Below, one piece after another: positions 30,601-40,591 of a stretch of 61,342 bases of DNA. This stretch comes from a virus. Under the pieces are notes generated by a model, which saw nothing but the letters and a program-made list of their open reading frames with translations, had not been told where the DNA came from and ran no database searches. How positions within the stretch are numbered: the first letter of the stretch is position 1; every line of letters begins with the position of its first letter. The translations under genes were made by a program, and so were the position numbers. The stretch is from positions 1 to 61,342 of the IMG/VR virus record IMGVR_UViG_3300036045_000010. One strand, 5' to 3'.

Positions 30601-33600
30601 GAAAAACGCCGTCACCTGTTTCGCTCGAAGCTGTTGCGCCGGCGTCGCTTCGTTCGGCGTCTCCACTCCCATGGCGCGCAACACCGTCTCGGGACTCAGC
30701 ATCGTCGCCACGTGATTCAGCGCTTCCTCGATATGGCGCCGCACCGGCTTGCCGACCGCCAGACCCGACGAAGCCGCGGCGTAAACCGCCTCGAACGCCG
30801 AGAGCTCTCGAAAATTCAACTCCAGTCCGTACGCTGCCGCACGCGCAGCCATCTGCCGCGCTTCGAGGATCTTAGCGCTGATCCGTCCCCGAGCCGCTTC
30901 CGGGGTCGTCTCGGAGATCATGCCCCGCAAGAGGTTGGCGAGCCTTCCCAGATAGAGATTCTCCACTACGTTGAGCCGAGAATCCTCGCCGTAGACTTGC
31001 TCGAGCGCCCGCGTCGCCTCGTCCCGGATGAGAGCCGCATCCCACGCAGGCTCCTGCGCCAGCAGGAGCCGCGCGTTGAACCGGACGTTGGAATAGAGCG
31101 TCGCTCCCGGCGCGCCCTTGATCCCCAGAAGCCGCTTGATCCACCGCATCGCCTGGGACACCACGCTGGTGAGCCCCTGGTAGCTCGGTGTCGTCTTTGT
31201 CTTGGCGATCAGTCCGGGATTGGACAGAACGTAGGAGACGAATTCTCCAATCTGGCTTGCTCGATCCCCTTCATAACCGCGCACGATGCTTTGCAACACG
31301 CGCAACGCTTTGGCGTCCGGCGCGTTCAGGCCGAACGTGGTGAGCTCCATCGCGTCCGCCATCAGCTTCTCCAGTTGAGACACCGCATGTCTCACGTGGG
31401 GAGCGGAACTCTCAGGAGCCTGGTAATGATCGACGAGGATCCGGTCGGTGTAGAGATGCAGCAGCTCGTGCAACGCCGTCTCAGGCGCCATGTTCGCCAC
31501 GTAGACGAGATCCGACGGGCCGCCCATGATCGATTGACCGAGTTGGAGCGCGCCTCCGGCGTAAGCCTCGCCCTGGGAGTCCCGATGTGGGACCAGAGCT
31601 TCGGTGGAACCAAAAAAGACTCGAGCCGTCGCAGGCAGCTCCCCAAGCGTCGCAAGCTCCTTCGCGAGACTTTGCTGCTCGACCGTGGCGCCGGTGGCCG
31701 CGACGGGGCCTTGCAGGAGCCGCATCAGCTCCCGCGCCGAGACCTCGATCAGTTCGGGATGCCCGTCCACCGCCTGGCCGATCTGGCGCAGAGACGCCTC
31801 GAGCTCCGCAGTCGGCGCCTGCGCATAGCCCGACGCGGTCTCGCGGGGAGAAGACCCGGCCGCCGCCGACGCCTCGATCTGGGTGAGCTCCTCGACGTAG
31901 AGCCCGTTCAGCATGGCGGCGACGCCGCCGAAGTCGGTGGGGTCTCCGGAGAGCAGAGCCTTGCCTTCCTGGAAGCTTGGCTCCTGGGCCCCGGCCATGT
32001 GGTCGGCGGAGATCCCGGCCCGCTTCATCACGGCGACCCGAGCGGCGCGCTCCTGCGCCGCCAGCTCCAGCGTCTGATCGAAGCTCTGGAGCACGTCACG
32101 CAGATCGCCAACGACCTTGTACCGCTTGCCCAGCATCGCAATGCGCTTCTGGACCGAGACGGGTAGCGTCGCAATCCGTGCGTCCGAGAGCTGGGCCAGC
32201 ATCGTCGCGAAGCCCTTGCGCACGTCCCGATAGGGATTCGCCGCCTGCCAGGCGGCGAAGGTCTGGGCGTTGATTTGCCGCGAGGCCTCCCCGATCACGT
32301 CGAGTCCCATCTCCACGCCGTCGAAGACCGGGAGACTGGTCTCGAAGACGTCGGTCCCTTTGGTGTAGATGTTGAGGATCATCCGGCCGTCGCCGTTGCC
32401 GATGGTCAGGTACGGCGAGACCTTCACGCTGGCGTCCGCCGGCGCCACATAGGTGGCCACGGCCTTCAGCCGTCCGGTGAAGCTCGTGGCTACCGTCACG
32501 TTCGGGTCGTTCGTCTTTTCCGGCGCCGAGATGTGGAACTCCTGCACGTCGTTGCCGTAGATCGGCGCGAGCTTCATGGTCTCGGCGAAGACGTCGCGCA
32601 CCTCCTGCTCGGAGAGCAACGCTTTGGCGATCTTGCGCGGCTTGCGGCCTTCGGCCGCCGCCGCTTGCTTTTCCGCCTCCCGCATCGGCTCCAGCGTCGC
32701 GTCTTTCGCCGCCTGGGCCGTGGCGACCTTCTCCTGGAACGTGGCCTGGAAGACCAGAGTCTGGATCTCCGCGGCCGCCTGGAGGAACTTCATCTTGCCC
32801 TGGAGCCCGCCGGTGGTCGCGTCGATCGCCTCCACCATCGGCTCCACGAACTCCGCGAGGATCCGCTCCCGAAGCGCCGTCTGCATCTTGGGAGTGAACA
32901 CCGCTTCCTGGGGCTTCTTCAGCCAGGTCTCGAGCTGACTCATGTTTCCCGAAAAGAGCACCTCCGCCAGATCCCCCAGGAGTTCCGGGTTCTCCAAGAG
33001 CAGCGGATGCTCACGGATCCGCAGGCCCTTCTTGTCGTTCGCGATCAGCTCGGAGAGGAACTCCCCGATGCTTTCCTCGACCTGGCGCGCCACCTTGCCC
33101 GCAATGCCCGCGTCGCCCGAACCATAGAGGAAGACCGTCAGCGGGTTCTTGATGACGTTGCGTCCGACCAGCGCCTCTTTGGTTTTCGTCCCCTTGGCGG
33201 CGTCCTTCAGCTCGAAGGCAGGTAGGAACGCGTCGAGCACGCCGAGCGTCCCCAGCGACCCAGACGACCCAGACGAGGTCTTGGCTGCGATCGCCGCATT
33301 CAGCCCCAGCTCGAACCGAGCCGCGGCCATGTGGTAGATGTCTTCGCCGCCCTTGCCTTCGAGCGCGATGTAATCCGCCAGCGAGGTCGGCCGGTCACGG
33401 AAGAAGAGCCCGCCCTTGGCGAACAGCTCCAGCTCCTCGGGACGGAATTCCCCCATCCCCATGTGGATCATCGCGTTCACCGGGCCGTCGGTCTTGCCGT
33501 CGGCCTCCAGCGCCAACGCCGTCTCGAAACGCTCGGCTCCATCCCCACGAGCCACATTGAAGCGCGCCACGGTCAGGAGCGCATGCAATCCTTTCGTGGA

Positions 33601-36600
33601 GATCGCTCCGCCGACGCTCGCCGCGAAGGCCTTCGGATCGAGCCTTCCCGCCCGCTCGAACCCCTCGAGCAGCTTCACCGCCTCGCCGTAGCTCTCGTAT
33701 ACGTGGCGCTGCGCCTTGACCGGGATGTCGTCCCGGGACATGCGCTCGATCTTCAGATCCAGGGCCTGGGCCACCGCCGCCCAGAGCGCCCATTCGTGAC
33801 GGTCGGCGTTCGGCCCCGTCAGCTCCAGCGTCGCGTTGGTGCTCGAGATCAGCTCGCGGGCGATCTTGGAGCCCTGCGGCGTCACCGGGCCCTGCTGCTG
33901 CAAGCGCCCGACCGAGCTCACTCCCCAGGCAAAGCGGATCGGCACGCCGGCGGCGCCGGTTTCCGGCGACGCCAGGCGCTCGACCTCCTCCACATAGGCC
34001 AGCGTCTCGTCCAGGTCGTGCTCGATGGTCTGGTTCCGACCCTCGATCGATAGCAGGTGCATCGGGTTGTGGTTTGCCCGCGTCTCTTCCGTCAACGGCA
34101 CGTAGCCCTGGAGCGCCTTGTAGGCGTCGAGCCCCAGCGCTCGAACCAAGGCCACCATGGGGACGTTGACGAACGCCGGCATGGCCTGAAGCCGCTCCAC
34201 CGCCTGGATTTCCTGGCGGGAAAGCCGAGCCAGCCGGTTGTGCATCCGGGTCTGGCTCGGCGCTCCGGGCAGCACGCCTTCGCCGATGAAACGGTCACGC
34301 ACGCGCCCTTCGGTCAGCCGCTCGGTAAAGGGGGCGCGCAGCTTCACCAAAACCTGGAAGTCCGGGTTCTCGGCAAACTCTGGGCGCACCTGGAGCACCA
34401 TGGCCTGATGCGGCGCGCCGTCCTTCACGTAGCGCGCCATAGTCCAGGCGAGAATGCGCGGCTCCGTCACCGCGCCGTTCTCACCTTGCACGTCCATCAG
34501 GAGCTCGAGCGCGTTGACCGCCACCGAACGCAGAAGGCCTTGGCTCAACCGAATGTCGGCGCCGCGCTTGGGCTGGAGATCAAGAAGCCGCAGCATCGAG
34601 GCGGCGATCGCCTCCTGGGCCCCCATCTGGAGATGCCCTCCCAGAAGCGCCGCTTCGAGCTCGCGCGAGATTGCGTCGCCCCGCGACAGGCCGAGCATGG
34701 CGTTCATGTCCTCGGCATCGAGCGCTCGGGGCTTCTTCGCGTGCTGGGCGAGCCATTCGAAGGTGGCGAGGAACGCCGCCGCCATCACCTTCGGCTCCAG
34801 ATGCGGCGCGGTCACTCCGTCGTCCACCACCAGGTTGAGAGGCAGGCTCTCGGGAAAGCTCAAAGCCCGGGTCAGCTTCTCGGGCGCGCCCTCGAGACCT
34901 TTTGCCGCCATATGCGCGGCGATCGCCGCCTCCATCTTCTCGACGAACTCAGGGAACCCCCTTCGCAAGATGGCCTGCAGGCTGCGGATCTGTTCGCTAG
35001 GCAGGCCGCTCATTTCCAAGTCTTGATCGAGCCACTCGATCGGATCGGAGGCCTCCACCAGACGCGAGCCGTTACCCGCCGATCGAAAAGCCCCCAAAAG
35101 CGCCTGCTTGCCCTCCCAGTTCCGCGGCAAGCCCTTCTTCAACCGTTCAAACCAAACGTCTCCGGCGGAAGCGTCTTCGGTTTCCGTCGCCGGCGCATCG
35201 GTCTCGGCGTTTTCAGTTTCGACGGCTTCCCGAGCTTCTTTGGGACGCGGGGCGTCTTCGACTTCGGGGACGACTTCGAGAGAGGCTTCGGGAAAAACTT
35301 CGGAGACGGCATCGGGTTTTTCGACCTCCTCGGCCGTCGCCTCCGGCGCGGCCTCGTCGCTGGATTCGGGCTTGGATTTCGCTCGGGGCTTCGTGACCGG
35401 CACCTCACCGCCGAGATCGCGGATCTCGTCGTCGAGCCGTTGCAGCGTCGCTTCCCGCTCAAGCGCCTCACGCTCGGCCTCAGCGTAGTCCGGGCTTTCT
35501 GGATCCACGCCCTTCAGCGCCTTCTCGGCCTTGTTGCGTGCGGCGCGGGCTTTGCGATAAGCGGTGCGCAGCGCTTCGACGCGCAGCTCCCGCCGGCGCT
35601 TTTCGAGCTGGGAGGCAAGCTTTCGCTCGGTCGCCTCCGACACCGGTTTCGGTGCGGGGCGGGGCGTTCTTTTCCGCTGGATCATCCGCTTCGTACGCGG
35701 AGCAGGCTTTTCCGCCGGCTTCGGGCCGCCGATCGCTTTGGCGAGCGCCGGCACCTCTACCGGCGCCACCTCCATGCCAAACTGTTCGGCGAGCACGTTC
35801 ACCAGCTTCGCCGCGGCGGTAGCGTCCGCATGAGCGGCTCGGGCGAGCCCCAGGCTCTTCTCGGACTTGAGGTTCACGAAGACCGCGTCATTGGAGAAGA
35901 ACTGGCCATAGGGCCCGAAGGCCTCGTAACCCACCCGCTTACCGAAGCTCTCCCCCGGGGCGGCCGAGACGTTCATCGCCCCCACCTTATTGGCCAGCGT
36001 CTGGGCGAAGTCGCGCAGGTCCTGAAGCGCGTCCATGGCCTCTTCGTTGCGCCCGCTCAACGCCGCCACCACCACGTTGCCCCGGTGTTCGCGCAGCGAC
36101 GGCAGGTTGTTGCGGCTGTTGCCCCGCACCCGGATCTCTTCGGAGACGATGTCCTGCTGGGAGACGAGATCTCCGGCCCGATACCCAGGGTTCTCTTCTT
36201 CGATCGCCGATTTGGCTTCGGCCGCTTCTTCGAAGATTCGCGCTGCGTCCCGCGCGCCGATCAGCGCCTTCAGCACCGCTTCCGGAATCGCAGCCCCGTT
36301 TTCGCCGTCTTCCTGGTTCAGGACACGCTCGTAGTCTCGAGCGCCAAGAACGGTGGGATTGACCGCGAGCACGGTCTGAAGCAGTCCCGCGACCGCCGCC
36401 TGCATTTCAGGATCGGCTTCCGGATCGGCGATGAGCTCGATGGGCAGAAAAGCGTTCAGATCTTCGGCCGTCAGCTCCTCGATCGTTTCGATCGCCGCCC
36501 TCACTCTCGGCGAGGCCTCGAGCGTCGCGAGGCTCGTCCGCATCGCTTCGAAGCCGTTCCGCACCGGGCTTTCTGCGGGCAGCGCCTCCACATAGGCGAC

Positions 36601-38529
36601 GATCTCCGAAGCGCCGATCCGGCGCATCGCCTCCAACTGCTGGAGCACGCCCAACGCCATCATGGCCTTGCTCGAGCTCTCGCCCGCAGCCTCGGCCGCG
36701 TCCATCATGTCGGCGGTGAACTCCAACGCCTGGGCCCGGGTCAGCCGGGTATCGGGATTGGTGGCGAGCAATGCGGCCGCGCCTTCATGAACCTGAGACA
36801 GCCCGCTGACGTCGGCCTCGGACGCGTAGAGCCCTTCGTCGATCTTCGACACGATCGCCGTCACGGCCGCGGCGTCAGCCGCGGAGGGGGCGGCGGAGGG
36901 GGTTTCGTTTGGTGCGCCTTGGTTTGGTGTGGCGTCCTCGTTGGAAGGGGCGGTCAAGACAGGTTCGCTCAGAGTCGCCATCAGAGCTTCGCCTGAGGTT
37001 TGGAGCGTGGATCCCGCTTCCGTCCGGGCCTGCGCGCCCACCGGGCTCGAGGCTTCCCGCTCGGCCGCAAGCCGAGCTTCGCGTCGCGTGATCAGATCCG
37101 TGGCCGCTCGACGCCCGGCGCCCAAGGTAGCCGATCCCGCCTGGACCAGACCGTTCATCACGGCTCCCGGCGCTTGCAGCGTCACTCCCGCCGCCACGCC
37201 GCCCAGCATGCCCTGCGCGGCCGCTTCAGCCACGCCTTTGTCGAGATCCCGTTCCAGCCCGATCGCTTGGGCGCCCACATTCGTGGCCAGCTGGGCGTTG
37301 GCTTCCTGGAGCGTCTCCTCGAGACCTTCCCGACCGACGTTGAGCGCGGCTCCGGCCAGGGGAATTCGTCCGCCCACCCGCATCGGATAGGCCACCATGC
37401 CGCCGGCGAGCCGACCGGCCGCCAGAGCGCCCGGAGCCGCGGCGACACCCGCCACGGATCCCGCTTCCCTGGCCAGACGCATCTGCGCTTCCTCGTGGCT
37501 CAGACCGTCGGTCCGCAGCGCCTGGTAGGCCGGGCTCTGCCCCAGGCTCGTCTCGTCCTGGCCAAGAATGTCGAGTTGCGCCTGGTTGACCGCGCCGCCG
37601 GTCTCGGCCACGCCGGCCACCACCGGCGCCACCCGCAGCGTCGAGGCCTCCAGAAGCGCCCGACCCTCCGCGGTCTGCAGGCTCGCCTCCGCCGCCTGGT
37701 CCGTCAGTCCCCGACGCCGCAGCTCTTTCAGCGCCGCAGCCTTGCCCAGAGCTCGAGCGCCGACCGCCATCGGGATCATCGAGCCGATCGCCTCGGGCGC
37801 CAGCGAGCCTAGCATGATCGGATCGTCGGCGTAGTTTTCCACCGTTTCGGCGAACCCTTCACCCCAATTCACCAACGTCGGGCGGATCGCCCGATCCCAG
37901 GCGGAAGGTTCATTTTTCACGGCTTCGCGTCGAGCCGCGTCCCGCGCTTCCCGATCCTGGGAGTCGAGCTCGGCTTCCAGCCCGTGCTGCGCCCGACGTT
38001 CCTGCATCAACGGGCTCTGACGGCTCCCGAGCGCTTCTCCGGCCGCATCCAGCGCCTCCGAGGCTCGGGGCGACAGCGTGGTCCCGCTCACCTCGTCAAG
38101 GATGTTGAACCCCAACACCCCGACGCCGCCGGCGGTGTTCACCCCCATACGGACCGCGTCCAGAGCCGCATCCCCCGCCGTTTCGGCGGTCGTGCGTCGC
38201 CGAGCTTTGAGCCCTTCCAGCTCCATCATCGAGCGCGCGTACTCGGCCCGCAACCGCTCGGCCTCGTGCCCATACTTCGCGGCGAAGCTCACCGGATCCA
38301 GTTCGCGAATGTCCTGGATCTCGGGCGCATCGGCGAGCGCATTGCCCTGCAGCTCAGCGGTCGCGATGGTCCGGCGCTCCTCCTCCGTCCCGAGCAGCGC
38401 CATCTTCTGGAGCGCGCGTTCCTGGACCAGCGCTTTTTTGGTCTCCGTCACCGACCCGTCGCCAGCCGGAGCCTTCGTCGGAAGCGGAAGACCCATCCAA
38501 CGGGAGCCCGGAACGATCTGGTCAGCCAT
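27610..38529 (-). CDS. Virion-encapsidated RNA polymerase (N4 gp50-like), 3639 aa
   Basis: Giant virion protein co-injected with phage DNA to transcribe early genes. A divergent T7-type polymerase domain lies in the centre: WGVSSVGRLQQQG (T/DxxGR region, Arg1542), motif A LEADGKTDGP (Asp1677), motif B GRNVIKNPLTVFLYGSG (Arg1790, Lys1794, Tyr1802) and motif C PVFDGVEMG (Asp2070). The N4 enzyme is about 3500 aa with a central polymerase domain and similar motif spacing. The flanking 1500-residue regions are helical, Ala/Glu-rich, with a low-complexity segment near residues 970-1150. The ribosome site GGAGG lies about 11 nt upstream of the ATG. Confidence 0.92.
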   Translation of the reverse strand: MADQIVPGSRWMGLPLPTKAPAGDGSVTETKKALVQERALQKMALLGTEEERRTIATAELQGNALADAPEIQDIRELDPVSFAAKYGHEAERLRAEYARSMMELEGLKARRRTTAETAGDAALDAVRMGVNTAGGVGVLGFNILDEVSGTTLSPRASEALDAAGEALGSRQSPLMQERRAQHGLEAELDSQDREARDAARREAVKNEPSAWDRAIRPTLVNWGEGFAETVENYADDPIMLGSLAPEAIGSMIPMAVGARALGKAAALKELRRRGLTDQAAEASLQTAEGRALLEASTLRVAPVVAGVAETGGAVNQAQLDILGQDETSLGQSPAYQALRTDGLSHEEAQMRLAREAGSVAGVAAAPGALAAGRLAGGMVAYPMRVGGRIPLAGAALNVGREGLEETLQEANAQLATNVGAQAIGLERDLDKGVAEAAAQGMLGGVAAGVTLQAPGAVMNGLVQAGSATLGAGRRAATDLITRREARLAAEREASSPVGAQARTEAGSTLQTSGEALMATLSEPVLTAPSNEDATPNQGAPNETPSAAPSAADAAAVTAIVSKIDEGLYASEADVSGLSQVHEGAAALLATNPDTRLTRAQALEFTADMMDAAEAAGESSSKAMMALGVLQQLEAMRRIGASEIVAYVEALPAESPVRNGFEAMRTSLATLEASPRVRAAIETIEELTAEDLNAFLPIELIADPEADPEMQAAVAGLLQTVLAVNPTVLGARDYERVLNQEDGENGAAIPEAVLKALIGARDAARIFEEAAEAKSAIEEENPGYRAGDLVSQQDIVSEEIRVRGNSRNNLPSLREHRGNVVVAALSGRNEEAMDALQDLRDFAQTLANKVGAMNVSAAPGESFGKRVGYEAFGPYGQFFSNDAVFVNLKSEKSLGLARAAHADATAAAKLVNVLAEQFGMEVAPVEVPALAKAIGGPKPAEKPAPRTKRMIQRKRTPRPAPKPVSEATERKLASQLEKRRRELRVEALRTAYRKARAARNKAEKALKGVDPESPDYAEAEREALEREATLQRLDDEIRDLGGEVPVTKPRAKSKPESSDEAAPEATAEEVEKPDAVSEVFPEASLEVVPEVEDAPRPKEAREAVETENAETDAPATETEDASAGDVWFERLKKGLPRNWEGKQALLGAFRSAGNGSRLVEASDPIEWLDQDLEMSGLPSEQIRSLQAILRRGFPEFVEKMEAAIAAHMAAKGLEGAPEKLTRALSFPESLPLNLVVDDGVTAPHLEPKVMAAAFLATFEWLAQHAKKPRALDAEDMNAMLGLSRGDAISRELEAALLGGHLQMGAQEAIAASMLRLLDLQPKRGADIRLSQGLLRSVAVNALELLMDVQGENGAVTEPRILAWTMARYVKDGAPHQAMVLQVRPEFAENPDFQVLVKLRAPFTERLTEGRVRDRFIGEGVLPGAPSQTRMHNRLARLSRQEIQAVERLQAMPAFVNVPMVALVRALGLDAYKALQGYVPLTEETRANHNPMHLLSIEGRNQTIEHDLDETLAYVEEVERLASPETGAAGVPIRFAWGVSSVGRLQQQGPVTPQGSKIARELISSTNATLELTGPNADRHEWALWAAVAQALDLKIERMSRDDIPVKAQRHVYESYGEAVKLLEGFERAGRLDPKAFAASVGGAISTKGLHALLTVARFNVARGDGAERFETALALEADGKTDGPVNAMIHMGMGEFRPEELELFAKGGLFFRDRPTSLADYIALEGKGGEDIYHMAAARFELGLNAAIAAKTSSGSSGSLGTLGVLDAFLPAFELKDAAKGTKTKEALVGRNVIKNPLTVFLYGSGDAGIAGKVARQVEESIGEFLSELIANDKKGLRIREHPLLLENPELLGDLAEVLFSGNMSQLETWLKKPQEAVFTPKMQTALRERILAEFVEPMVEAIDATTGGLQGKMKFLQAAAEIQTLVFQATFQEKVATAQAAKDATLEPMREAEKQAAAAEGRKPRKIAKALLSEQEVRDVFAETMKLAPIYGNDVQEFHISAPEKTNDPNVTVATSFTGRLKAVATYVAPADASVKVSPYLTIGNGDGRMILNIYTKGTDVFETSLPVFDGVEMGLDVIGEASRQINAQTFAAWQAANPYRDVRKGFATMLAQLSDARIATLPVSVQKRIAMLGKRYKVVGDLRDVLQSFDQTLELAAQERAARVAVMKRAGISADHMAGAQEPSFQEGKALLSGDPTDFGGVAAMLNGLYVEELTQIEASAAAGSSPRETASGYAQAPTAELEASLRQIGQAVDGHPELIEVSARELMRLLQGPVAATGATVEQQSLAKELATLGELPATARVFFGSTEALVPHRDSQGEAYAGGALQLGQSIMGGPSDLVYVANMAPETALHELLHLYTDRILVDHYQAPESSAPHVRHAVSQLEKLMADAMELTTFGLNAPDAKALRVLQSIVRGYEGDRASQIGEFVSYVLSNPGLIAKTKTTPSYQGLTSVVSQAMRWIKRLLGIKGAPGATLYSNVRFNARLLLAQEPAWDAALIRDEATRALEQVYGEDSRLNVVENLYLGRLANLLRGMISETTPEAARGRISAKILEARQMAARAAAYGLELNFRELSAFEAVYAAASSGLAVGKPVRRHIEEALNHVATMLSPETVLRAMGVETPNEATPAQQLRAKQVTAFFAESGKQGGDQLAAFLGLSQTSPLMRAILGSMKPPRTVELRWNSVDAWMQSLGRALVNLITRLSLSPRLTKENMGAELDALSGALTAVERSRFGLAQLQEMSGFFGQGVEAANAYVAEKISTGAKKATEALNEMGQAAERRDASKPVRGLIQTLQYAASLGSSETANATGAALSKMLNDAEGWHTLRSLYTDVRGMNDDNAPLWRLINPAKAKIDSMRQDSREGIPRHLAAAFTKRLEPEIWSAMHRGLAKTDLLALGHEATLALLGDPRWAQREIRKLEAQLDKEVGSGLAGRYMSKAKALAVYMTTGRNTSQNLLANAYAIAHLLGEALSKGKALTPSDDVVSMIDRLTSLYAWMETDQATRDQLGKLAAVEPEGLQAVTGFLRVARASEITRRDRHGGINRVALHNGWKGYAPATPKEGHAVVVRPVKDHDDLLSRGYVQIGVYRGDGNDMAREPLAYYQSTVTGRGAFRQGVAQTVNDTWQGVDARSGLTLDGTSAGTLLGAGVSRIAQKLRRASPGSLDGLKPGEYLRPIFDEGGNVAAYERTMDPEKTALVEKDDHLGRMLGVWVGRILEEELADKVNQELVETLKGIYDQARKNGELRGFVNVADPKQKDPVVRDAFATMGWRMRRDIEDAFGQGEFWVRQDMVDDAIGFRQATVTDPWTGVSRWSPETQAKMRKVAELIAGNDAFKRLRQGDRILREGVAWAKETIIVRSLVVTVQNVLSNVAHLLVVGVPISDVLSGSRNKFAEVTTYVQNREEIQKLQVQMAGVLKNPAAMRRLETRVELLEAANSKLSIQPLLEAGELNTIAEGLDEADIAIRNGKLGEFFSWAADRLPETAKTVAKNLAITKDTALYQGLIKGVQYGDFIAKAVLYDHLTKTRGMSREAALDRIMEEFVPYNRLAGRSRDLLESMGLAWFLNYKLRILPVVARTLRERPLSAMTMFAGGDALLGVQTIWDGSALGSALDGRLGYAFGPEMGLNSPTLHPVGALVL

Positions 38530-38553
38530 GGAACGAAGCCTCCGAGGAAAATG

Positions 38554-38570
38554 GGTCAGTAGTTCTGACC
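38554..38570. promoter_or_regulatory. 17-bp dyad, candidate operator upstream of the virion polymerase gene
   Basis: GGTCAGTAGTTCTGACC: half-sites GGTCA/TGACC with a 7-nt centre. On the - strand it starts directly after the -10 element, so it covers the predicted transcription start. A near-identical dyad sits at 49019-49035. Confidence 0.55.
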
Positions 38571-38599
38571 ATTATTCCCCATCAGAGGCGTCCCGTCCA
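38571..38599 (-). promoter_or_regulatory. Sigma-70-like promoter for the virion RNA polymerase gene
   Basis: On the - strand: TGGACG (38599-38594), a 17-nt spacer, then AATAAT (38576-38571). Four and five of six bases match the -35 and -10 consensus at optimal spacing. In N4, late genes are read by host RNA polymerase, in keeping with this. Confidence 0.5.
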
Positions 38600-38608
38600 T
38601 TCAGGAAA

Positions 38609-40588
38609 TCACTCCAACCCCAACCAAGCCTCCGGGCTGGTCAGAAGTTCGATCTCCGAGTCGCTGAGGTTCTCGCCGCCACGCCGGCGTACCTGATCCA
38701 TGAACTTCAGCACGACCCGCTGCGCCTGCTTGCGTTTGGCGATTCCCGCTTCGGAGTCGTTCATCACGGTGATGGCCTCCATCACCGCGGTCGCCTCCTT
38801 GGCCTCGATCCCCCCGGCGCGAGCCAGCGCGGTGACCGCTTGTCGAGAAGCCTCCGGCGCCGCTTGGGCGAGAGGCGTGTCCGCCACAGGAACCGGAACC
38901 ACGGGTTCGACAGGTTCCACAGGAACTGCGGGAGTCGCCGCTGGGCCTCCGCCGAACATGTTGCCGAGGAAACCCACCACGCCCTGTTCGCGCACGCCCT
39001 CGATGTCCTGAAGCCAGCGATCCATGCTGCGCACGCCCGTGGCGCCCAGGTCGGGCGAGACCACTGTTCCCACCGCCTGGCTTCCCAGCCGACCGATCTC
39101 CCCGATCCAGGTCGCCGGCGCGGTCAGCGCCCAGGCGGCGGCCCGGTCATAGGTTCCCGCGGCGTCGCCCACGGCGCTGCGGAAATTCGCGTTCTTCCTA
39201 GCAAAAGCCACTTCGAGAGGCTCCGCCGGGCCAGGCGTTTCCGTTGCCGCCGCGGCCATGGCGCGAGCCGGGCCTTGAGCCGGGCCTTGAACCGGACCTT
39301 GAACCGAGCCCATGGACGCGCGTTCGGTTTGTGTCGGTCGACGCTCCGCATTGCGCGTCGGATTCTGGTCCAGCCCCCGGAACAGTTCCTGGATCCGCCC
39401 CTGTCGCTTGGCGATCTCTGCGTCCCGAGTCGCCGAAGCCGGGCGATCCTGAAGAATACCGATCTCGCTCGTCAGCTGGACGAGCTCGTTCCTCAACCCC
39501 GCGATGGTCTCCTGCCGTCTCGCGTAGTTCGTGGAGACCATCGCCAGATCGTTACGACCTTCGGGCGTGCTGAGCTTATCGAGCTGCAAGCGGATGTCGC
39601 GATCGTCGAAGGTGACGTTGTTGCCGTCCCTGATCCAGCCGTCTCCTCGAAGCGTGTTCTCCATGACCGCGGCGATCATGCCCGGCGGGATCTCCGGATA
39701 GGCCTCCGTCAAGCGGTTGAACGCTCCTGCGACGCCGCCCTTCTTTTTGCCGAACGCCTCTTGGTTCTCGTCTCCCACTTCGGCGCCCAGACGTTCGATC
39801 ATGCCGGTCAGCGGCGAGTCGTAGCCCTGGTAGCGCGACTGACTGTCCTGCCAAAGCGCCGCCAGCGGAGTCGCTCCAAACTCGAAAGCAAGGTCCCGCT
39901 CTTCCTTGTCGAGCCTGGCCTCGATCGTTCCAAGCGCCTGGTTCGTCGCAGGATCGGCGATCCCGGCTCCCGAGTTCGTCCAGTAAGCGCCGCCGAGCTT
40001 CGGCAAAATCTCCTGCGCCGCCACCTGCACCCGAGGATCGCTGGCTCGGTCCCGGATCATCCGGGCGGCCTCGTCAGGGCTGAGGCTGTCCCGCGCCGCC
40101 TGGTCGGCCAGGATCAGCGCCTGGTCGTTCACGCTCTGCATCAGATCCGAGCGAGCGTCGGCCGCTCTGGTTCGTCCGAAGGCGTACGCGTCTCGGCTCT
40201 GATCGAAAACGTCCCGACCGTAGTTGAACACGTCCTGGACATGCGCTTGATCCGTGGAGCGGTCGCCTTCGAGACGGTCGCGCCAGCTGAGCGCAAGCCG
40301 CATCACGTTCTCCGAGACATCTTCCTGAGGGACGCCGAGCGCGTTGAAGATGCCGCCGTTGGCTGCGACCCGATCGAAATCCGAGACCGACTGGATGCCC
40401 AGCAATTGGGCTACCGCCGCCTGATCGGCGGTCCGCATGGCCTCGGCGCGTCTGCGTCCGGCCACGGACTGAAACAGCTCGCCGATGCTGTCCATGCCCG
40501 CCCCGAAATTCGCGGCGGCGGCGCTGCGAGCTGCGGCGCCAGCCAACAGGTTCGGCGCGTCGACGTTCTGCCAGGTTATGCGAGCCAT
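38609..40588 (-). CDS. Internal virion protein, 659 aa (N4 gp51 position)
   Basis: Mostly helical protein. The N-terminus (ARSAAAANFGAGMDSIGELF) resembles the start of internal core proteins that interact with the virion polymerase. The middle has coiled-coil-like stretches (YARRQETIAGLRNELVQLTS), followed by a Pro/Val-rich linker (VPVEPVEPVVPVPV). There is no catalytic motif. It lies directly upstream of the virion polymerase gene in the - strand order, where N4 encodes small virion proteins. Confidence 0.6.
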   Translation of the reverse strand: MARITWQNVDAPNLLAGAAARSAAAANFGAGMDSIGELFQSVAGRRRAEAMRTADQAAVAQLLGIQSVSDFDRVAANGGIFNALGVPQEDVSENVMRLALSWRDRLEGDRSTDQAHVQDVFNYGRDVFDQSRDAYAFGRTRAADARSDLMQSVNDQALILADQAARDSLSPDEAARMIRDRASDPRVQVAAQEILPKLGGAYWTNSGAGIADPATNQALGTIEARLDKEERDLAFEFGATPLAALWQDSQSRYQGYDSPLTGMIERLGAEVGDENQEAFGKKKGGVAGAFNRLTEAYPEIPPGMIAAVMENTLRGDGWIRDGNNVTFDDRDIRLQLDKLSTPEGRNDLAMVSTNYARRQETIAGLRNELVQLTSEIGILQDRPASATRDAEIAKRQGRIQELFRGLDQNPTRNAERRPTQTERASMGSVQGPVQGPAQGPARAMAAAATETPGPAEPLEVAFARKNANFRSAVGDAAGTYDRAAAWALTAPATWIGEIGRLGSQAVGTVVSPDLGATGVRSMDRWLQDIEGVREQGVVGFLGNMFGGGPAATPAVPVEPVEPVVPVPVADTPLAQAAPEASRQAVTALARAGGIEAKEATAVMEAITVMNDSEAGIAKRKQAQRVVLKFMDQVRRRGGENLSDSEIELLTSPEAWLGLE

Positions 40589-40591
40589 GGA

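Noticed and set aside
28918-32166. Long + strand open frame of about 1080 codons
   Set aside because: It is antisense to the virion RNA polymerase gene; the GC-rich codon pattern of that gene keeps the opposite frame open. The product is rich in Arg, His and Leu and has no protein-like motifs.
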